Shown here one piece after another: positions 25,533 to 35,208 of a DNA stretch of 64,000 nt. How positions within the stretch are numbered: position 1 is the stretch's first letter; the number at the start of each line of letters is the position of its first letter. Made by a program: the position numbers and the translations under genes. Under the pieces are notes generated by a model, which saw nothing but the letters and a program-made list of their open reading frames with translations, had not been told where the DNA came from and did no database searches. The DNA comes from Saccharicrinis sp963667815 (GTDB lineage: Bacteria; Bacteroidota; Bacteroidia; Bacteroidales; Marinilabiliaceae): the NCBI GenBank assembly GCA_963667815.1, contig OY764021.1. One strand, written 5' to 3'.

Positions 25533-26873
25533 TTATCTAGATTCCAAAGGAAGATAAGTAGATCGATCAATTACACACTTGTAAGCCGGACGAATAATTC
25601 TTCGACTTGAGAATGTAACCTCCTCTATACGATGCGCTGCCCAACCAGCAATACGGGCAACTGCAAATATCGGAGTATAAATTTCTTTAGGGATTTTAAT
25701 ACATTCGTATACAAATCCTGAATAAAAGTCAACGTTGGCGCAAATAACTTTTGCGTTTTCACCCTTAAAGTTATAAAAAACTTCTGGAGCTAACTCCTCA
25801 ATTAAGGTATAAAGATTAAATTCATCCATTCTACCTTTTTCTTCGGCTAGTTCTCTGGCTTTTTCCTTAAGCAAAACAGCTCGTGGATCCGATAGGGTGT
25901 ATATTGCATGACCAATACCATAAATTTTACCAGTATGGTCGAATGCCTCTTTTTTTAATAATTTCAATAGATATTCAGAAACTTCTTTCTTGTCTGTCCA
26001 ATCCTTAACATTTTCTTTGATGTTTTTCATCATGTCAATCACTTTAAGGTTGGCACCACCATGTAATCCTCCTTTTAAAGAACCTAAAGCAGAGGCAATA
26101 GCAGAATAAGTATCTGTTTGGGCAGAACTAACAACACGAGTTGTAAATGTTGAGTTGTTACCACCACCATGTTCAGCGTGTATTACTAAAGATAAATCTA
26201 ATAAATCAGCCTCAAGTTTAGTATAGTCTTTACCTTTTAGCATGTATAAAAAGTTTTCAGCAAGACTAAGGTGTTTTTGAGGGTGACGAATAATCAAAGA
26301 TTTACGTTGGAATGAGTGACGCATTCCGTAATATGCATAAGCTACGATAACCGGAAATTTGGCAATAAGACTAATTGCCTGTTTCATTAGGTTTACGTGG
26401 CTAAAATCTTCTGCATCTTCATCAGCTGCATATAATCCTAATACAGATCTGGCTAACATATTCATTACATCTCTTCCTCTTAATGAAAGAATCATGTTTT
26501 TAGAGAAGAAAGGAGGTAACTCACTTTGGTCAGCAAGATACGTTGTAAAGTCTAATAATTCTTGTTGGCTTGGAAGTTGCCCTGTTAATAATAGGTATGC
26601 AGTTTCTTCAAAACCATGACGACCGGTAGAAAGAAAACCTTTGGCAAGATCTTTTAGTTCGTAACCACGATAGTAAAGTTCTCCCTCTCTAGGGACAAGT
26701 TTTCCGTCGATGTTATCGTAACCAACAACATTACCAATATGGGTTAAACCAACCAATACTCCTGAAAAATCTGCATTTCGCAGTCCCCTTTTGACACCAT
26801 ACTCGTCAAAAAGTTCTTTTTCAATTTCACAGGATTGAACAGCTAGTTTAGCCAAGTTTTCCAATAATACCAT
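25533..26873 (-). CDS. gltA: Citrate synthase
   Basis: The enzyme condenses oxaloacetate with acetyl-CoA. The 446-aa protein carries the catalytic His in HAEHGGGNNSTFTTRVVSSAQTDTYSAI and the second active-site block GGLHGGAN, as well as YGIGHAIYTLSDPRA and a C-terminal ARIAGWAAHRIEE. It is of the longer type seen in Bacteroidota and Clostridia rather than the E. coli hexameric type. It follows argH by 16 bp on the same strand and shares its transcript. This may couple citrate-derived 2-oxoglutarate/glutamate supply with arginine synthesis, but that link is inference. A methylcitrate synthase role is not excluded. Confidence 0.92.
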   Translation of the reverse strand: MVLLENLAKLAVQSCEIEKELFDEYGVKRGLRNADFSGVLVGLTHIGNVVGYDNIDGKLVPREGELYYRGYELKDLAKGFLSTGRHGFEETAYLLLTGQLPSQQELLDFTTYLADQSELPPFFSKNMILSLRGRDVMNMLARSVLGLYAADEDAEDFSHVNLMKQAISLIAKFPVIVAYAYYGMRHSFQRKSLIIRHPQKHLSLAENFLYMLKGKDYTKLEADLLDLSLVIHAEHGGGNNSTFTTRVVSSAQTDTYSAIASALGSLKGGLHGGANLKVIDMMKNIKENVKDWTDKKEVSEYLLKLLKKEAFDHTGKIYGIGHAIYTLSDPRAVLLKEKARELAEEKGRMDEFNLYTLIEELAPEVFYNFKGENAKVICANVDFYSGFVYECIKIPKEIYTPIFAVARIAGWAAHRIEEVTFSSRRIIRPAYKCVIDRSTYLPLESR

Positions 26874-26889
26874 ATTTTCTTTTCTTATA

Positions 26890-28224
26890 TTAATATTTAC
26901 TTAATGATTGAATAGCATCTGCAACCTTTTCAAAATTAAAAGATTTAATCAGGTTGTTCATCTTGCTTTTAACAGAGTCGTTGCATAGATTACCTATTGT
27001 TCCCTCATGGGTATGTGTAACATCCAATTCAGGTTCAAATTTCCCTTCTTCAATCAATCCTCCTATTTGCTTGTATGCGTCACGGAATGGAACTCCTTGT
27101 AAAACAAGTTTGTTGACTTCTTCAACACTAAATGCATACTTATATATATCGTTACTTAGGATGTCTTTTTTTATTGTTATGTTGTTTACCGCAAATGTGG
27201 CTAAATCCAAACAGCTGATTAAATCATCAAATGCAGGTAAAAAGTTTTCCTTAATAAGTTGCAAATCACGAAAATAACCAGATGGTAGATTGCCTGTTAT
27301 TAATGCGATTGTTCCTGGAAGTGATTGAATTTGATTGCATTTAGCTCTGATTAATTCAAAAACATCCGGATTTTTTTTGTGTGGCATAATGCTCGAGCCT
27401 GTAGTTAATTCACCAGGTAGTGTCAAAAAGCCAAAGTTTTGACTCATATACAAACAGGCATCCATAGCAAATTTACCTACTGTTTGCGCAACAGAACTTA
27501 ATGCCGTTGCCACATTTCTTTCTGTTTTTCCTCTTCCCATTTGAGCGTAGACAACATTATAATTCATATTGTCAAAGCCTAAAAGGTCCGTAGTGAGCTG
27601 GCGGTTTAAAGGGAAACTACTTCCATAACCTGCTGCTGCACCAAGAGGATTCTGATTTGATATTTTCCAGGCTGCATTAAGCATAAACATATCGTCAGTT
27701 AAACTTTCTGCATAAGCTCCAAACCATAAACCAAATGATGATGGCATGGCTACCTGCAGGTGTGTATACCCTGGAATTAAATAATCTTTATATTTTTCGC
27801 TTTGTGTTTGAAGAGCTTCAAAAAACTCAACAACACCATTAACTACTTCTTGTATTTTTGATCGAATGAACAGTTTAAGGTCTAATAAAACCTGATCGTT
27901 TCTTGATCGTCCGCTGTGTACTTTTTTACCAATATCACCTAACCTCTGCGTAAGCATCATTTCTACCTGAGAATGGACATCTTCAATGCCATCTTCAATA
28001 ACAAAATCACCCGATAAAGTTTCTTTATAGATATTTGATAATTCAGCAAGTAATTTTTGCAGTTCTTCTTTCTCAAGTAATCCAACACTTTCAAGCATGG
28101 TAATATGAGCCATAGTTCCAAGCACATCAAATGGAGCTAAGTATAAATCCATTTCACGATCTTTCCCTACTGTAAAGCTTTCGATTTTATCGTTTACTTT
28201 TATGCCTTTATCCCAAAGTTTCAT
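26890..28224 (-). CDS. argH: Argininosuccinate lyase
   Basis: ArgH splits argininosuccinate into arginine and fumarate, the last arginine step. It is 444 aa. The superfamily signature GSSIMPHKKNPDVFEL contains the catalytic Ser loop. SGRSRNDQVLLD and the HTHLQVAMP-like GYTHLQVAMPSS are present, along with EDVHSQVEMML. It is separated by 200 bp from the end of the argR-to-argE' run and has its own promoter. Confidence 0.95.
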   Translation of the reverse strand: MKLWDKGIKVNDKIESFTVGKDREMDLYLAPFDVLGTMAHITMLESVGLLEKEELQKLLAELSNIYKETLSGDFVIEDGIEDVHSQVEMMLTQRLGDIGKKVHSGRSRNDQVLLDLKLFIRSKIQEVVNGVVEFFEALQTQSEKYKDYLIPGYTHLQVAMPSSFGLWFGAYAESLTDDMFMLNAAWKISNQNPLGAAAGYGSSFPLNRQLTTDLLGFDNMNYNVVYAQMGRGKTERNVATALSSVAQTVGKFAMDACLYMSQNFGFLTLPGELTTGSSIMPHKKNPDVFELIRAKCNQIQSLPGTIALITGNLPSGYFRDLQLIKENFLPAFDDLISCLDLATFAVNNITIKKDILSNDIYKYAFSVEEVNKLVLQGVPFRDAYKQIGGLIEEGKFEPELDVTHTHEGTIGNLCNDSVKSKMNNLIKSFNFEKVADAIQSLSKY

Positions 28225-28352
28225 TGTACATATTTTTCAATGAGAAATTTTAGTCGCAAAATGACGTAGTTTTCTCAATGATGAAATTACCTTAAATAAA
28301 AAGAAGTCTTTTAAATTGTAAACTGTGTTAATTGTCTTCCTTATAATTGAGG

Positions 28353-28384
28353 CAAATATAAATTAATAAACTTATAAATTCAAA
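28353..28384 (-). promoter_or_regulatory. argH promoter with possible ARG box
   Basis: On the minus strand TTTG (plus 28381-28384) and TATATTTG (28353-28360) are 20 bp apart, a near-perfect Bacteroidota promoter. AACTTATAAATTCA (28369-28382) overlaps the -33 box and resembles half of an ARG box (TGAAT then AT-rich). The leader to the argH ATG would be about 120 nt. Confidence 0.55.
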
Positions 28385-28424
28385 TTAAGTTATATAAAAT
28401 ATGACATTTGTCACACTTTTTAAC

Positions 28425-29498
28425 TTATTGTTTTTGTAACTCTAAATCATTGAGTAATTGATAGTAGAGTTCTATTCCTTGTTTGATTTCACTAATTTTT
28501 ATAAATTCGTTAGCTGTGTGCGAGCGAGCCGAATCTCCTGGTCCAATTTTCAATGTAGTAAAACTCATTAAAGCCTGGTCTGATGTTGTAGGAGAACCGT
28601 AATACTCTCTTCCAAGTTTAATACCTCGTTGAACAACAGGATGATCCAGAGGAATTCTTGAACTGTTTAACCGAGTGCTCCTGGGAATAGCATCGCAAGA
28701 TACATTGTTGCTAATGATTTTTGCAGCTTCAATATTGCTGTAGTACTCATTTACTCTTACATCAACTACAAAATTACAAGTATCGGGAACTACATTATGT
28801 TGTACGCCTGCGTTTATTTGGGAAACTGTCATTTTAACAGGACCAAATAAATCAGATACTTTAGGAAACTCATATGTTCTGAACCATTCTATATCTTTTA
28901 AAGCTTTGTAAATGGCATTGTCACCTTCGTTACGAGCAGCATGACCAGCTTTTCCTTTAGCTACACAATCCAGCACCAATAATCCTTTTTCTGCAATAGC
29001 CATGTGCATTTGAGTAGGTTCACCAACTATACCCAGGTCAATTGTTCCTAATTCCTCAAGAATTGATGCCACGCCATTAACTCCAGAAACTTCTTCTTCA
29101 GCTGTTGCTGCAAAGATATAATTGAAAGGTTGCTCTTTTTCTGTAAGTAAAAAAAATGTTGACATTAAGGAAACCAAAGGACCTCCCGCATCATTACTTC
29201 CTAAACCGTATAGAACATCTCCTTCTAGGGTTGGTGAAAATGGATCATAAGTCCATTTTGAAGAAGGCTTTACTGTATCAATATGTGAATTTAAAAGAAT
29301 AACTGGTTTTTCGTTGTCCCAATTAGTGCTTTTAATCCAAATGTTATTTCCTTTCCTGTTGGTGTCATAGCCTTTCTTTTGTAGAAAAGATTCCATCACG
29401 TCAGCAGCTTTTTCTTCACTTCGACTAAAGGATTCTGTAGAAATTAATGCTTTTAACAATTCAACAGCATCGTCGGTATAAGATTGAATATTATTCAT
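28425..29498 (-). CDS. argE': M20 deacylase, probable N-succinylcitrulline desuccinylase
   Basis: A zinc-dependent M20 peptidase/deacylase of 357 aa. Metal ligands are visible in LLNSHIDTVKPS (His, Asp), GSNDAGG (bridging Asp) and ATAEEEVSGVNG (Glu pair). It directly abuts argB with no intervening base. In Bacteroides the equivalent enzyme removes succinate from N-succinylcitrulline after transcarbamylation. Because the transcarbamylase here carries the succinyl-type Pro90, I infer the same substrate. Plain acetylornithine or lysine deacetylase activity is the alternative. Confidence 0.85.
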   Translation of the reverse strand: MNNIQSYTDDAVELLKALISTESFSRSEEKAADVMESFLQKKGYDTNRKGNNIWIKSTNWDNEKPVILLNSHIDTVKPSSKWTYDPFSPTLEGDVLYGLGSNDAGGPLVSLMSTFFLLTEKEQPFNYIFAATAEEEVSGVNGVASILEELGTIDLGIVGEPTQMHMAIAEKGLLVLDCVAKGKAGHAARNEGDNAIYKALKDIEWFRTYEFPKVSDLFGPVKMTVSQINAGVQHNVVPDTCNFVVDVRVNEYYSNIEAAKIISNNVSCDAIPRSTRLNSSRIPLDHPVVQRGIKLGREYYGSPTTSDQALMSFTTLKIGPGDSARSHTANEFIKISEIKQGIELYYQLLNDLELQKQ

Positions 29499-30278
29499 TT
29501 ATTCTTCTTTTAATAAAGTACCTGTATTCAATCCTCCTTTTAAACCTTCTGTATTAGTTATATTAACTTTTGCTACACCAGCTTTTATAGCATTAAAGCC
29601 ATTGTCTAATTTTGGTATCATGCCTTCAACGATAACACCTGATTGCTGATGTTCTTTAAATAACTTGTGAGTTAAAACCGGAATTACAGCATCATCGTCA
29701 TCCGGACTACTTAAAACACCTTTCTTTTCAAAACAATACACCAGGTTTACTTTGTAGTGTTCTGCCAAAGCACAGGCTAATGATGAAGCCATTGTATCTG
29801 CATTAGTATTCAACATGTTTCCCTTACCATCATGAGTAAGAGGTGCAACTACAGGAATGACATTTTTATTGATTAAATCCATTAGTTCACTTACCTGAAC
29901 TGATTCTACATCACCCACATAGCCATAATCTATATCTTTAACAGGTCTTTTTACAGCCTTGATTAGATTTAGATCAGCTCCGGTAAGTCCCACCGAATTT
30001 GCACCAAGTGCTTGCAAAGAAGCTACAATATTTTTGTTAACTAATCCTGCATATACCATGGTAACAACCTTTAATGTTTCCAAGTCAGTGATTCGCCTTC
30101 CTTCAACCATTTTAGTTTCAACGCCAAGTTGAGATGCTATTTTTGTAGCAGATCTTCCTCCACCGTGAACCAAAACTTTTAATCCTGGTAAAGCCACAAA
30201 ATCATTTAAAAGTGATTGTAATGACTCTGGTGTTTCAACAACTTTTCCTCCAACTTTTACTACGGTTATTTCTTGCAT
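29499..30278 (-). CDS. argB: Acylglutamate kinase (ArgB)
   Basis: ArgB phosphorylates N-acylglutamate at the gamma-carboxylate. It is 259 aa of the amino-acid kinase fold, with VVKVGGKVVE at the N-terminus, the VLVHGGGRSATKIA loop, NTNADTMASSLA and a C-terminal GMIPKLDNGFNAIKAGV. The 259-aa length lacks the extended N-terminal helix seen in the hexameric, arginine-inhibited kinases, so feedback inhibition by arginine is not suggested by sequence. In this pathway type the acyl group is probably succinyl. Confidence 0.93.
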   Translation of the reverse strand: MQEITVVKVGGKVVETPESLQSLLNDFVALPGLKVLVHGGGRSATKIASQLGVETKMVEGRRITDLETLKVVTMVYAGLVNKNIVASLQALGANSVGLTGADLNLIKAVKRPVKDIDYGYVGDVESVQVSELMDLINKNVIPVVAPLTHDGKGNMLNTNADTMASSLACALAEHYKVNLVYCFEKKGVLSSPDDDDAVIPVLTHKLFKEHQQSGVIVEGMIPKLDNGFNAIKAGVAKVNITNTEGLKGGLNTGTLLKEE

Positions 30279-30312
30279 GTTATAGCAGGTTTATCTATTG
30301 TTTGCTATTTAA

Positions 30313-31260
30313 TTATAGGTTTTCAAGCATCTTTTTTATAACAGTTTGTGCTGATACAACTCTGTTTGCAGCCTCCTGAACTACTAATGAGTTTTCGCTT
30401 TCAATTACGCCATCAGTTACAATCATATTTCTTCGAACAGGAAGACAGTGCATAAATTTTGCATTGTTTGTTAATGCCATTTTTTCTTCGTCAACGGTCC
30501 AACTCATATCCTGACATGTAACCTGTCCGTAATCAGAGTATGAAGACCAGTTTTTTGCATAAATAAAGTCAGCTCCTTCAAAAGCTTTCTTTTGGTCGTA
30601 TTCTACTGTAACTCCCTCTGTAAACTCATCAGCCAATTCGTATCCTTTAGGATGAGTAACTACAAATTCAACATCAGCTTCTTTCATCCACTCTACAAAT
30701 GAGTTTGCCACGGCCTGAGGTAGAGCTCTTGGGTGAGGAGCCCAGGTTAAAACAACTTTTGGACGTTCTTTTTGTTTAAATTCTTCAATGGTAATTAAGT
30801 CGGCGAACGATTGTAGAGGGTGACGAGTTGCTGATTCTAAGCTAATAACCGGAACTCCAGAATATTGAATGAACTGATTTAATACTTTTTCTGAATAGTC
30901 GTCTTCTTTATTTTCAAACGATGCAAAAGATCGAACTCCAATTAAATCGCAGTACTGCCCAATTACAGGAACGGCTTCTTTAATATGTTCTGGTTTGTCG
31001 CTGTCCATAACAACACCCATTTCTGTTTCAAGTTTCCAGCCATCTTTGTTGATATCTAAAACCATTACGTTCATTCCCAGATTCATTGCAGCCTTCTGTG
31101 TGCTTAATCTGGTTCTTAAACTACTGTTAAAGAAAACAAGAATGATGGTTTTATTTTTTCCTAATTCACTAAAAGCGTAAGGATTTTTTTTCACCTCAAA
31201 AGCATCTTTTAAAGCTTGCTTTAAATCTCCTATGTCGTTTACTTTTAAAAATCTTTTCAT
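30313..31260 (-). CDS. argF': N-succinylornithine carbamoyltransferase
   Basis: This 315-aa transcarbamylase has the carbamoyl-phosphate motif FFNSSLRTRLSTQ at about residues 43-55, then HPLQSFADL and a late HCLPVRRNM. Residue 90 is proline, in SDKPEHIKEA. In the studied pair of enzymes, Pro90 marks the Bacteroides fragilis N-succinyl-L-ornithine transcarbamylase, while Glu at the aligned position (92 in Xanthomonas) marks the acetylornithine enzyme. The length and the KDGWKLETEMGVVMD stretch also match that group rather than ordinary OTCase. It therefore should make N-succinylcitrulline. It lies within the arg/pro run, 78 bp after proA on the coding strand. Confidence 0.93.
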   Translation of the reverse strand: MKRFLKVNDIGDLKQALKDAFEVKKNPYAFSELGKNKTIILVFFNSSLRTRLSTQKAAMNLGMNVMVLDINKDGWKLETEMGVVMDSDKPEHIKEAVPVIGQYCDLIGVRSFASFENKEDDYSEKVLNQFIQYSGVPVISLESATRHPLQSFADLITIEEFKQKERPKVVLTWAPHPRALPQAVANSFVEWMKEADVEFVVTHPKGYELADEFTEGVTVEYDQKKAFEGADFIYAKNWSSYSDYGQVTCQDMSWTVDEEKMALTNNAKFMHCLPVRRNMIVTDGVIESENSLVVQEAANRVVSAQTVIKKMLENL

Positions 31261-31338
31261 GAGTTTATAATTTGATTTTTATGGTTATATGGAACTCACC
31301 TGCTTGCTCTTCTTTTATTTTCTGATTATTAAATAAAG

Positions 31339-32589
31339 TTATGCAGGTCGTGTATGGCCATTACCTTTAATAAGCCATTTATAACTGGTTAGCTCTTTTA
31401 AAGCCATTGGGCCACGAGCATGTAATTTCTGCGTGCTAATCCCAATTTCAGCTCCTAGTCCAAACTGAGCTCCATCTGTAAATGCTGTTGATGTATTTGC
31501 ATATACTGCTGCAGCATCAACTTCATTGTAAAATCTTTCAATTGTTTCAGCATCCTCAGCTATAATAGCTTCACTGTGTTTAGAGCTGTATGTATAGATG
31601 TGATCCAACGCTTCATCAAGATTGTTAACCGTTTTTATAGACATCTTATGAGACAAGAATTCAGTTCCAAATGACTCAGAAGTTGCTTTGAATAAAAGGT
31701 TATCAGGATATTGATTCTTTAATTGGCTGTATGATGCTTCATCGGCATAAACTTCCACGTCAAAAGGAATCATACCTTTCATGATTTCTGAAAGATCCTG
31801 CAATTTATCCTTGTGAATAATCATGCAATCCAATGCATTACAAACGCTCACTCTGCGTGTTTTAGCATTAACAACTACATTTGCAGCTTTACTAATATCA
31901 GCAGAGCGATCTACATATGTATGAACAATTCCTGCTCCCGTTTCAATTACTGGAATATTGGCATTTTCTCTAACAGAATTGATAAGGTTTTGTGATCCTC
32001 TAGGAATAAGAATGTCAACGTAACCAATTGCATTCATTAGTTCTGTGGCTGCAGACCTGTCTGGAGGAAGCAATTGAAGTAATTCAGGATTTAATCCTTC
32101 AGATTTTAATACACTATGAATAATTTCAACAATAGCTTTGTTTGAAAACTCAGCATCACTTCCGCCTTTTAAAACACAAGCGTTTCCGGATTGCATACAC
32201 AATGAAAAAACATCGAAAGTAACATTTGGGCGAGCTTCGTATATAACACCAATTACACCCAAAGGTACTCTTACCTTTTGAAGTTGTAATCCGTTATCAA
32301 GTTCTTTTTCTTCTAGTATTTCACCTATGGGGAATGGCAGTTTAGCAACATTTCTGATGTCGGCGGCAATTCCTTCAATCCTTTCTTTTGTCAGCTTTAG
32401 TCTGTCGAATTTAGGATCTTCAGGACTCATTCTGTCAAGATCTTTTTGATTCGCATTCAGCAATTGAGGAATGTTGTTTTCCGCTTCATCTGCAAGTTTA
32501 TTGAGCAAGTTTATGATGCGCTCTTCTTTTACTCTCGCTAGTTCACGAGAAGCTTCTTTAACTTTTTGAAATTGTGCTAAACATTGCAT
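31339..32589 (-). CDS. proA: Gamma-glutamyl phosphate reductase
   Basis: ProA reduces gamma-glutamyl phosphate to glutamate semialdehyde, the second proline step. It is 416 aa of the aldehyde dehydrogenase superfamily. The catalytic Cys is in RRVSVCNALDC, and IYEARPNVTFDV, KGGSDAEFSNKAI, IPRGSQNLI and LHARGPMAL are present, all typical of ProA. It follows proB by 41 bp. Confidence 0.96.
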   Translation of the reverse strand: MQCLAQFQKVKEASRELARVKEERIINLLNKLADEAENNIPQLLNANQKDLDRMSPEDPKFDRLKLTKERIEGIAADIRNVAKLPFPIGEILEEKELDNGLQLQKVRVPLGVIGVIYEARPNVTFDVFSLCMQSGNACVLKGGSDAEFSNKAIVEIIHSVLKSEGLNPELLQLLPPDRSAATELMNAIGYVDILIPRGSQNLINSVRENANIPVIETGAGIVHTYVDRSADISKAANVVVNAKTRRVSVCNALDCMIIHKDKLQDLSEIMKGMIPFDVEVYADEASYSQLKNQYPDNLLFKATSESFGTEFLSHKMSIKTVNNLDEALDHIYTYSSKHSEAIIAEDAETIERFYNEVDAAAVYANTSTAFTDGAQFGLGAEIGISTQKLHARGPMALKELTSYKWLIKGNGHTRPA

Positions 32590-32630
32590 TTTTTTGATGA
32601 TTAAGGTTGTTATATCTGTATTGATTTATA

Positions 32631-33704
32631 TTAAAATAAATATAAATAATCGTAATGTATTAGTGCCTGATATTTAGGGTCCTTTAAATGTTCAGTAGCT
32701 TTAGCTTTGTCGTATTTAGCTTTGCCAATGCCCACTTCAGTTCCATCTTCAGAAATAATTTTAAGTAAGTCTCCTTTCTTAAAATTTCCGTTAAATTTAA
32801 TTACTCCTGCAAGCAATAAACTTGTTGCTTTTGAAGAGTTCAGAGCATCAAAAGCTCCTTTGTTAATAACTACTTCTGCATTAGTAAAGGCCTCGGAATA
32901 GGCAATCCATTTTTTAATGGCGGGATATTTTTCGCCAGGTAAAAATCGGGTGTGCTCAACTTTATCCGGAGTGTTATTTAAGTCGATTAAAATATTAGGA
33001 TTGGTACCATTTGCAATGTGAACCGATGTTCCCGAAGCTGCTGTTTTTTGAGCAATATGGCATTTAGTTAACATACCGCCTCTACCAAAATTAGAACGTG
33101 TAGTAGAAATAAATTCTGACAGATCAGCATTTGTACTATCAACTGTTCTGATTACTTTGGCATTGCCTGTTTTAGGATCACCATCGTATATTCCATTAAC
33201 ATTACTTAAAATAAACAGAGCTTCACTGTTCATCATTGAGGATAGTAATCCGGCCAGCTCATCATTATCTGTAAACATTAAAGCTGTTACAGATACTGCA
33301 TCATTTTCATTGATTATTGGAACGATTCCGTTTTTTATCAATGTAGAAATACAATTCTTCATATTCAGGTAATGCTCCCTGGATCTGAAGTCTTGTTTTG
33401 TTACCAAGACCTGTGCACACTGAATATTATGTTTTTCAAATAAAGCGGAATAAGTATTCAATAGCTTTACTTGCCCAACAGATGAAAGTAACTGACGAGA
33501 AGATACAGTATCTGTTTTTTTGTTGACTTTAACCATAGAGCGACCTGCCGCAACAGCACCAGAAGAAACAAGTATTAATTTCTTGTTTTTTTCATGTAAT
33601 GTTGCAATCTGATCAACCAAATGAGAAACTCTTTCTTGGTGGAGCATCCCATTTTCATCAGTTAATACGTTTGAACCTATTTTTATTGTAATTGACTTAA
33701 ACAC
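32631..33704 (-). CDS. proB: Glutamate 5-kinase
   Basis: ProB phosphorylates glutamate to begin proline synthesis. The 357-aa protein has an amino-acid kinase domain (IKIGSNVLTDENG, LVSSGAVAAG, PIINENDAVS, GRGGMLTKCHIA) and a C-terminal PUA-type domain (about 270-350, FKKGDLLKIISEDGTEVGIGKAKYD). The PUA domain is associated in E. coli ProB with proline feedback. It lies 8 bp downstream of proC. Confidence 0.95.
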   Translation of the reverse strand: MFKSITIKIGSNVLTDENGMLHQERVSHLVDQIATLHEKNKKLILVSSGAVAAGRSMVKVNKKTDTVSSRQLLSSVGQVKLLNTYSALFEKHNIQCAQVLVTKQDFRSREHYLNMKNCISTLIKNGIVPIINENDAVSVTALMFTDNDELAGLLSSMMNSEALFILSNVNGIYDGDPKTGNAKVIRTVDSTNADLSEFISTTRSNFGRGGMLTKCHIAQKTAASGTSVHIANGTNPNILIDLNNTPDKVEHTRFLPGEKYPAIKKWIAYSEAFTNAEVVINKGAFDALNSSKATSLLLAGVIKFNGNFKKGDLLKIISEDGTEVGIGKAKYDKAKATEHLKDPKYQALIHYDYLYLF

Positions 33705-33712
33705 AGGTGATT

Positions 33713-34513
33713 TTATTTTTCGTTTTCAATTTTATTAAAGGAGGTTAGAAGACCTTTAATAAGAGATGAGCTGAATCCTTGGTGTTCCATTTCATTTAAT
33801 CCCGAAATAGTTACACCTCTTGGCGTAGTTACTTTATCAATTTCGTGTTCCGGATGTGTGCCAGAATGGATCAATAGATCAGCAGCTCCCTTTACTGTTT
33901 GTGATGCTATTTTTAGTGCCAGGTCGGCACCAAACCCAATTTCGATTCCACCTTGAGTTGCAGCACGAACAAATCTTAATGCAAAAGCAATTCCACACGC
34001 TGCTAAAACAGTTGCTGATGCCATTAATTCTTCAGGTATGATAAGGGCTTCTCCAACCTGTTCAAAAAGTGTAAGAACAATATTACTTTGATCTTCATTT
34101 GCATTGTGAGCAGAAATACAAGTCATTGATTGACCTATTGCAATAGCCGTATTAGGCATTGCTCTGAAGACAGGTAACTTTTTATCAAAGTATTTTTCAA
34201 TAGTTAGCGAGTCAACGCCAGTAGCTAAAGAAATAATGATTGTGTTTTCAGTAACGCAATCTTTTATTTCATTAACAATATCTTCTATTTGATAGGGTTT
34301 AACTCCCAGGAAAATAATATCAGCATTAGTTGATGCTTCTTTGTTGTCTGATGTGATGTTTATACCAGACTTTGTCAAGTCTTTTATAAATTCAAGCCTT
34401 CTTCGTGTAACAGTAAGGTTAGAAGGATCTATTACGTTTGAGTTTACAATGCCATTAGCTATTGCCTGGCCTAAATTTCCGCCACCAATAATGGCAATTT
34501 TCTTGTTTTTCAT
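33713..34513 (-). CDS. proC: Pyrroline-5-carboxylate reductase
   Basis: ProC reduces pyrroline-5-carboxylate to proline with NAD(P)H. It is 266 aa. The N-terminal Rossmann motif is IAIIGGGNLGQAIANG, and the C-terminal signature VTTPRGVTISGLNEMEHQGFSSSLI is diagnostic. FRAMPNTAIAIGQSM is also typical. With proB and proA downstream it completes the proline pathway inside the arginine cluster. Confidence 0.96.
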   Translation of the reverse strand: MKNKKIAIIGGGNLGQAIANGIVNSNVIDPSNLTVTRRRLEFIKDLTKSGINITSDNKEASTNADIIFLGVKPYQIEDIVNEIKDCVTENTIIISLATGVDSLTIEKYFDKKLPVFRAMPNTAIAIGQSMTCISAHNANEDQSNIVLTLFEQVGEALIIPEELMASATVLAACGIAFALRFVRAATQGGIEIGFGADLALKIASQTVKGAADLLIHSGTHPEHEIDKVTTPRGVTISGLNEMEHQGFSSSLIKGLLTSFNKIENEK

Positions 34514-34571
34514 AACACGAAATTTATATTGGCATTTGGAATAGCACCAAATGAACCAATGTCATTTCATG

Positions 34572-35159
34572 CTAATATTCAACGCCGTCTATTTCAACTT
34601 TGATGTGTCCCCAGTTTTCTCCTGACTTAATTCTGTATAGCTGCATTTCACTGATGCCAAACTGCTTTGCAATAATTTTAAGTCGAGATTTACGTTTGGG
34701 GTCAAAAATTTTCTTTTTTAATCTAATTACTTCCGTCGAAGTTAGTTTGTGCCCTTCATCTTTTCGCCTGCCTTTTTGCTTTTTGCGGGCTTCAATTACA
34801 ATTGGGTTGTCTTTTTGATGCTCGAAAACTTCATCTTTTGTGCACCATTTAAGATTTTCAACGTAATTGTTGTTTTTATTGTGATCTAAATGAATAACAA
34901 AGGTAGCATCAGATCGGTCGTTTTCAATAAAATATTGTGCAACTAGTTTATGAACGTAAAAAGTTTTTGATTTTCCGTGTGGGCGTACTGGCAATGTTGA
35001 GTAACCACGAAGTTTACCTCCTTTTATAAGGGTTCCTTCTTTAGGAATAGTTAAATAACTAATTACTCTGCCATAATTTGAAATAGCATATTTCTTCTGT
35101 AGTGCACCTTCTTCAAACCTTATTTCTTTCCACTCTTCATTCCAGAATGATTTAATCAT
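34572..35159 (-). CDS. NUMOD4/HNH-type endonuclease-like protein
   Basis: The 195-aa protein resembles free-standing NUMOD4-HNH proteins. The N-terminal WKEIRFEEG...YAISNYGRVISY is a NUMOD4-like DNA-binding motif. The middle carries VHKLVAQYF and VIHLDHNKNNNYVENLKWCT, which match the HNH core (His, Asn-rich loop, ENL). The C-terminal LTSTEVIRLKKK...RLKIIAKQFGISEMQLYRIKSGENWGHI is a helix-turn-helix. Such proteins are usually homing endonucleases or phage-borne. Here it sits cleanly between argD and proC, in operon phase, without an obvious intron or insertion. It may be a parasitic insertion that became fixed, or a domesticated DNA-binding protein. Confidence 0.8.
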   Translation of the reverse strand: MIKSFWNEEWKEIRFEEGALQKKYAISNYGRVISYLTIPKEGTLIKGGKLRGYSTLPVRPHGKSKTFYVHKLVAQYFIENDRSDATFVIHLDHNKNNNYVENLKWCTKDEVFEHQKDNPIVIEARKKQKGRRKDEGHKLTSTEVIRLKKKIFDPKRKSRLKIIAKQFGISEMQLYRIKSGENWGHIKVEIDGVEY

Positions 35160-35208
35160 AATTTGCCTGTTTTATTGTATAAATATAATACGTATCAGGC
35201 ACTTTATT

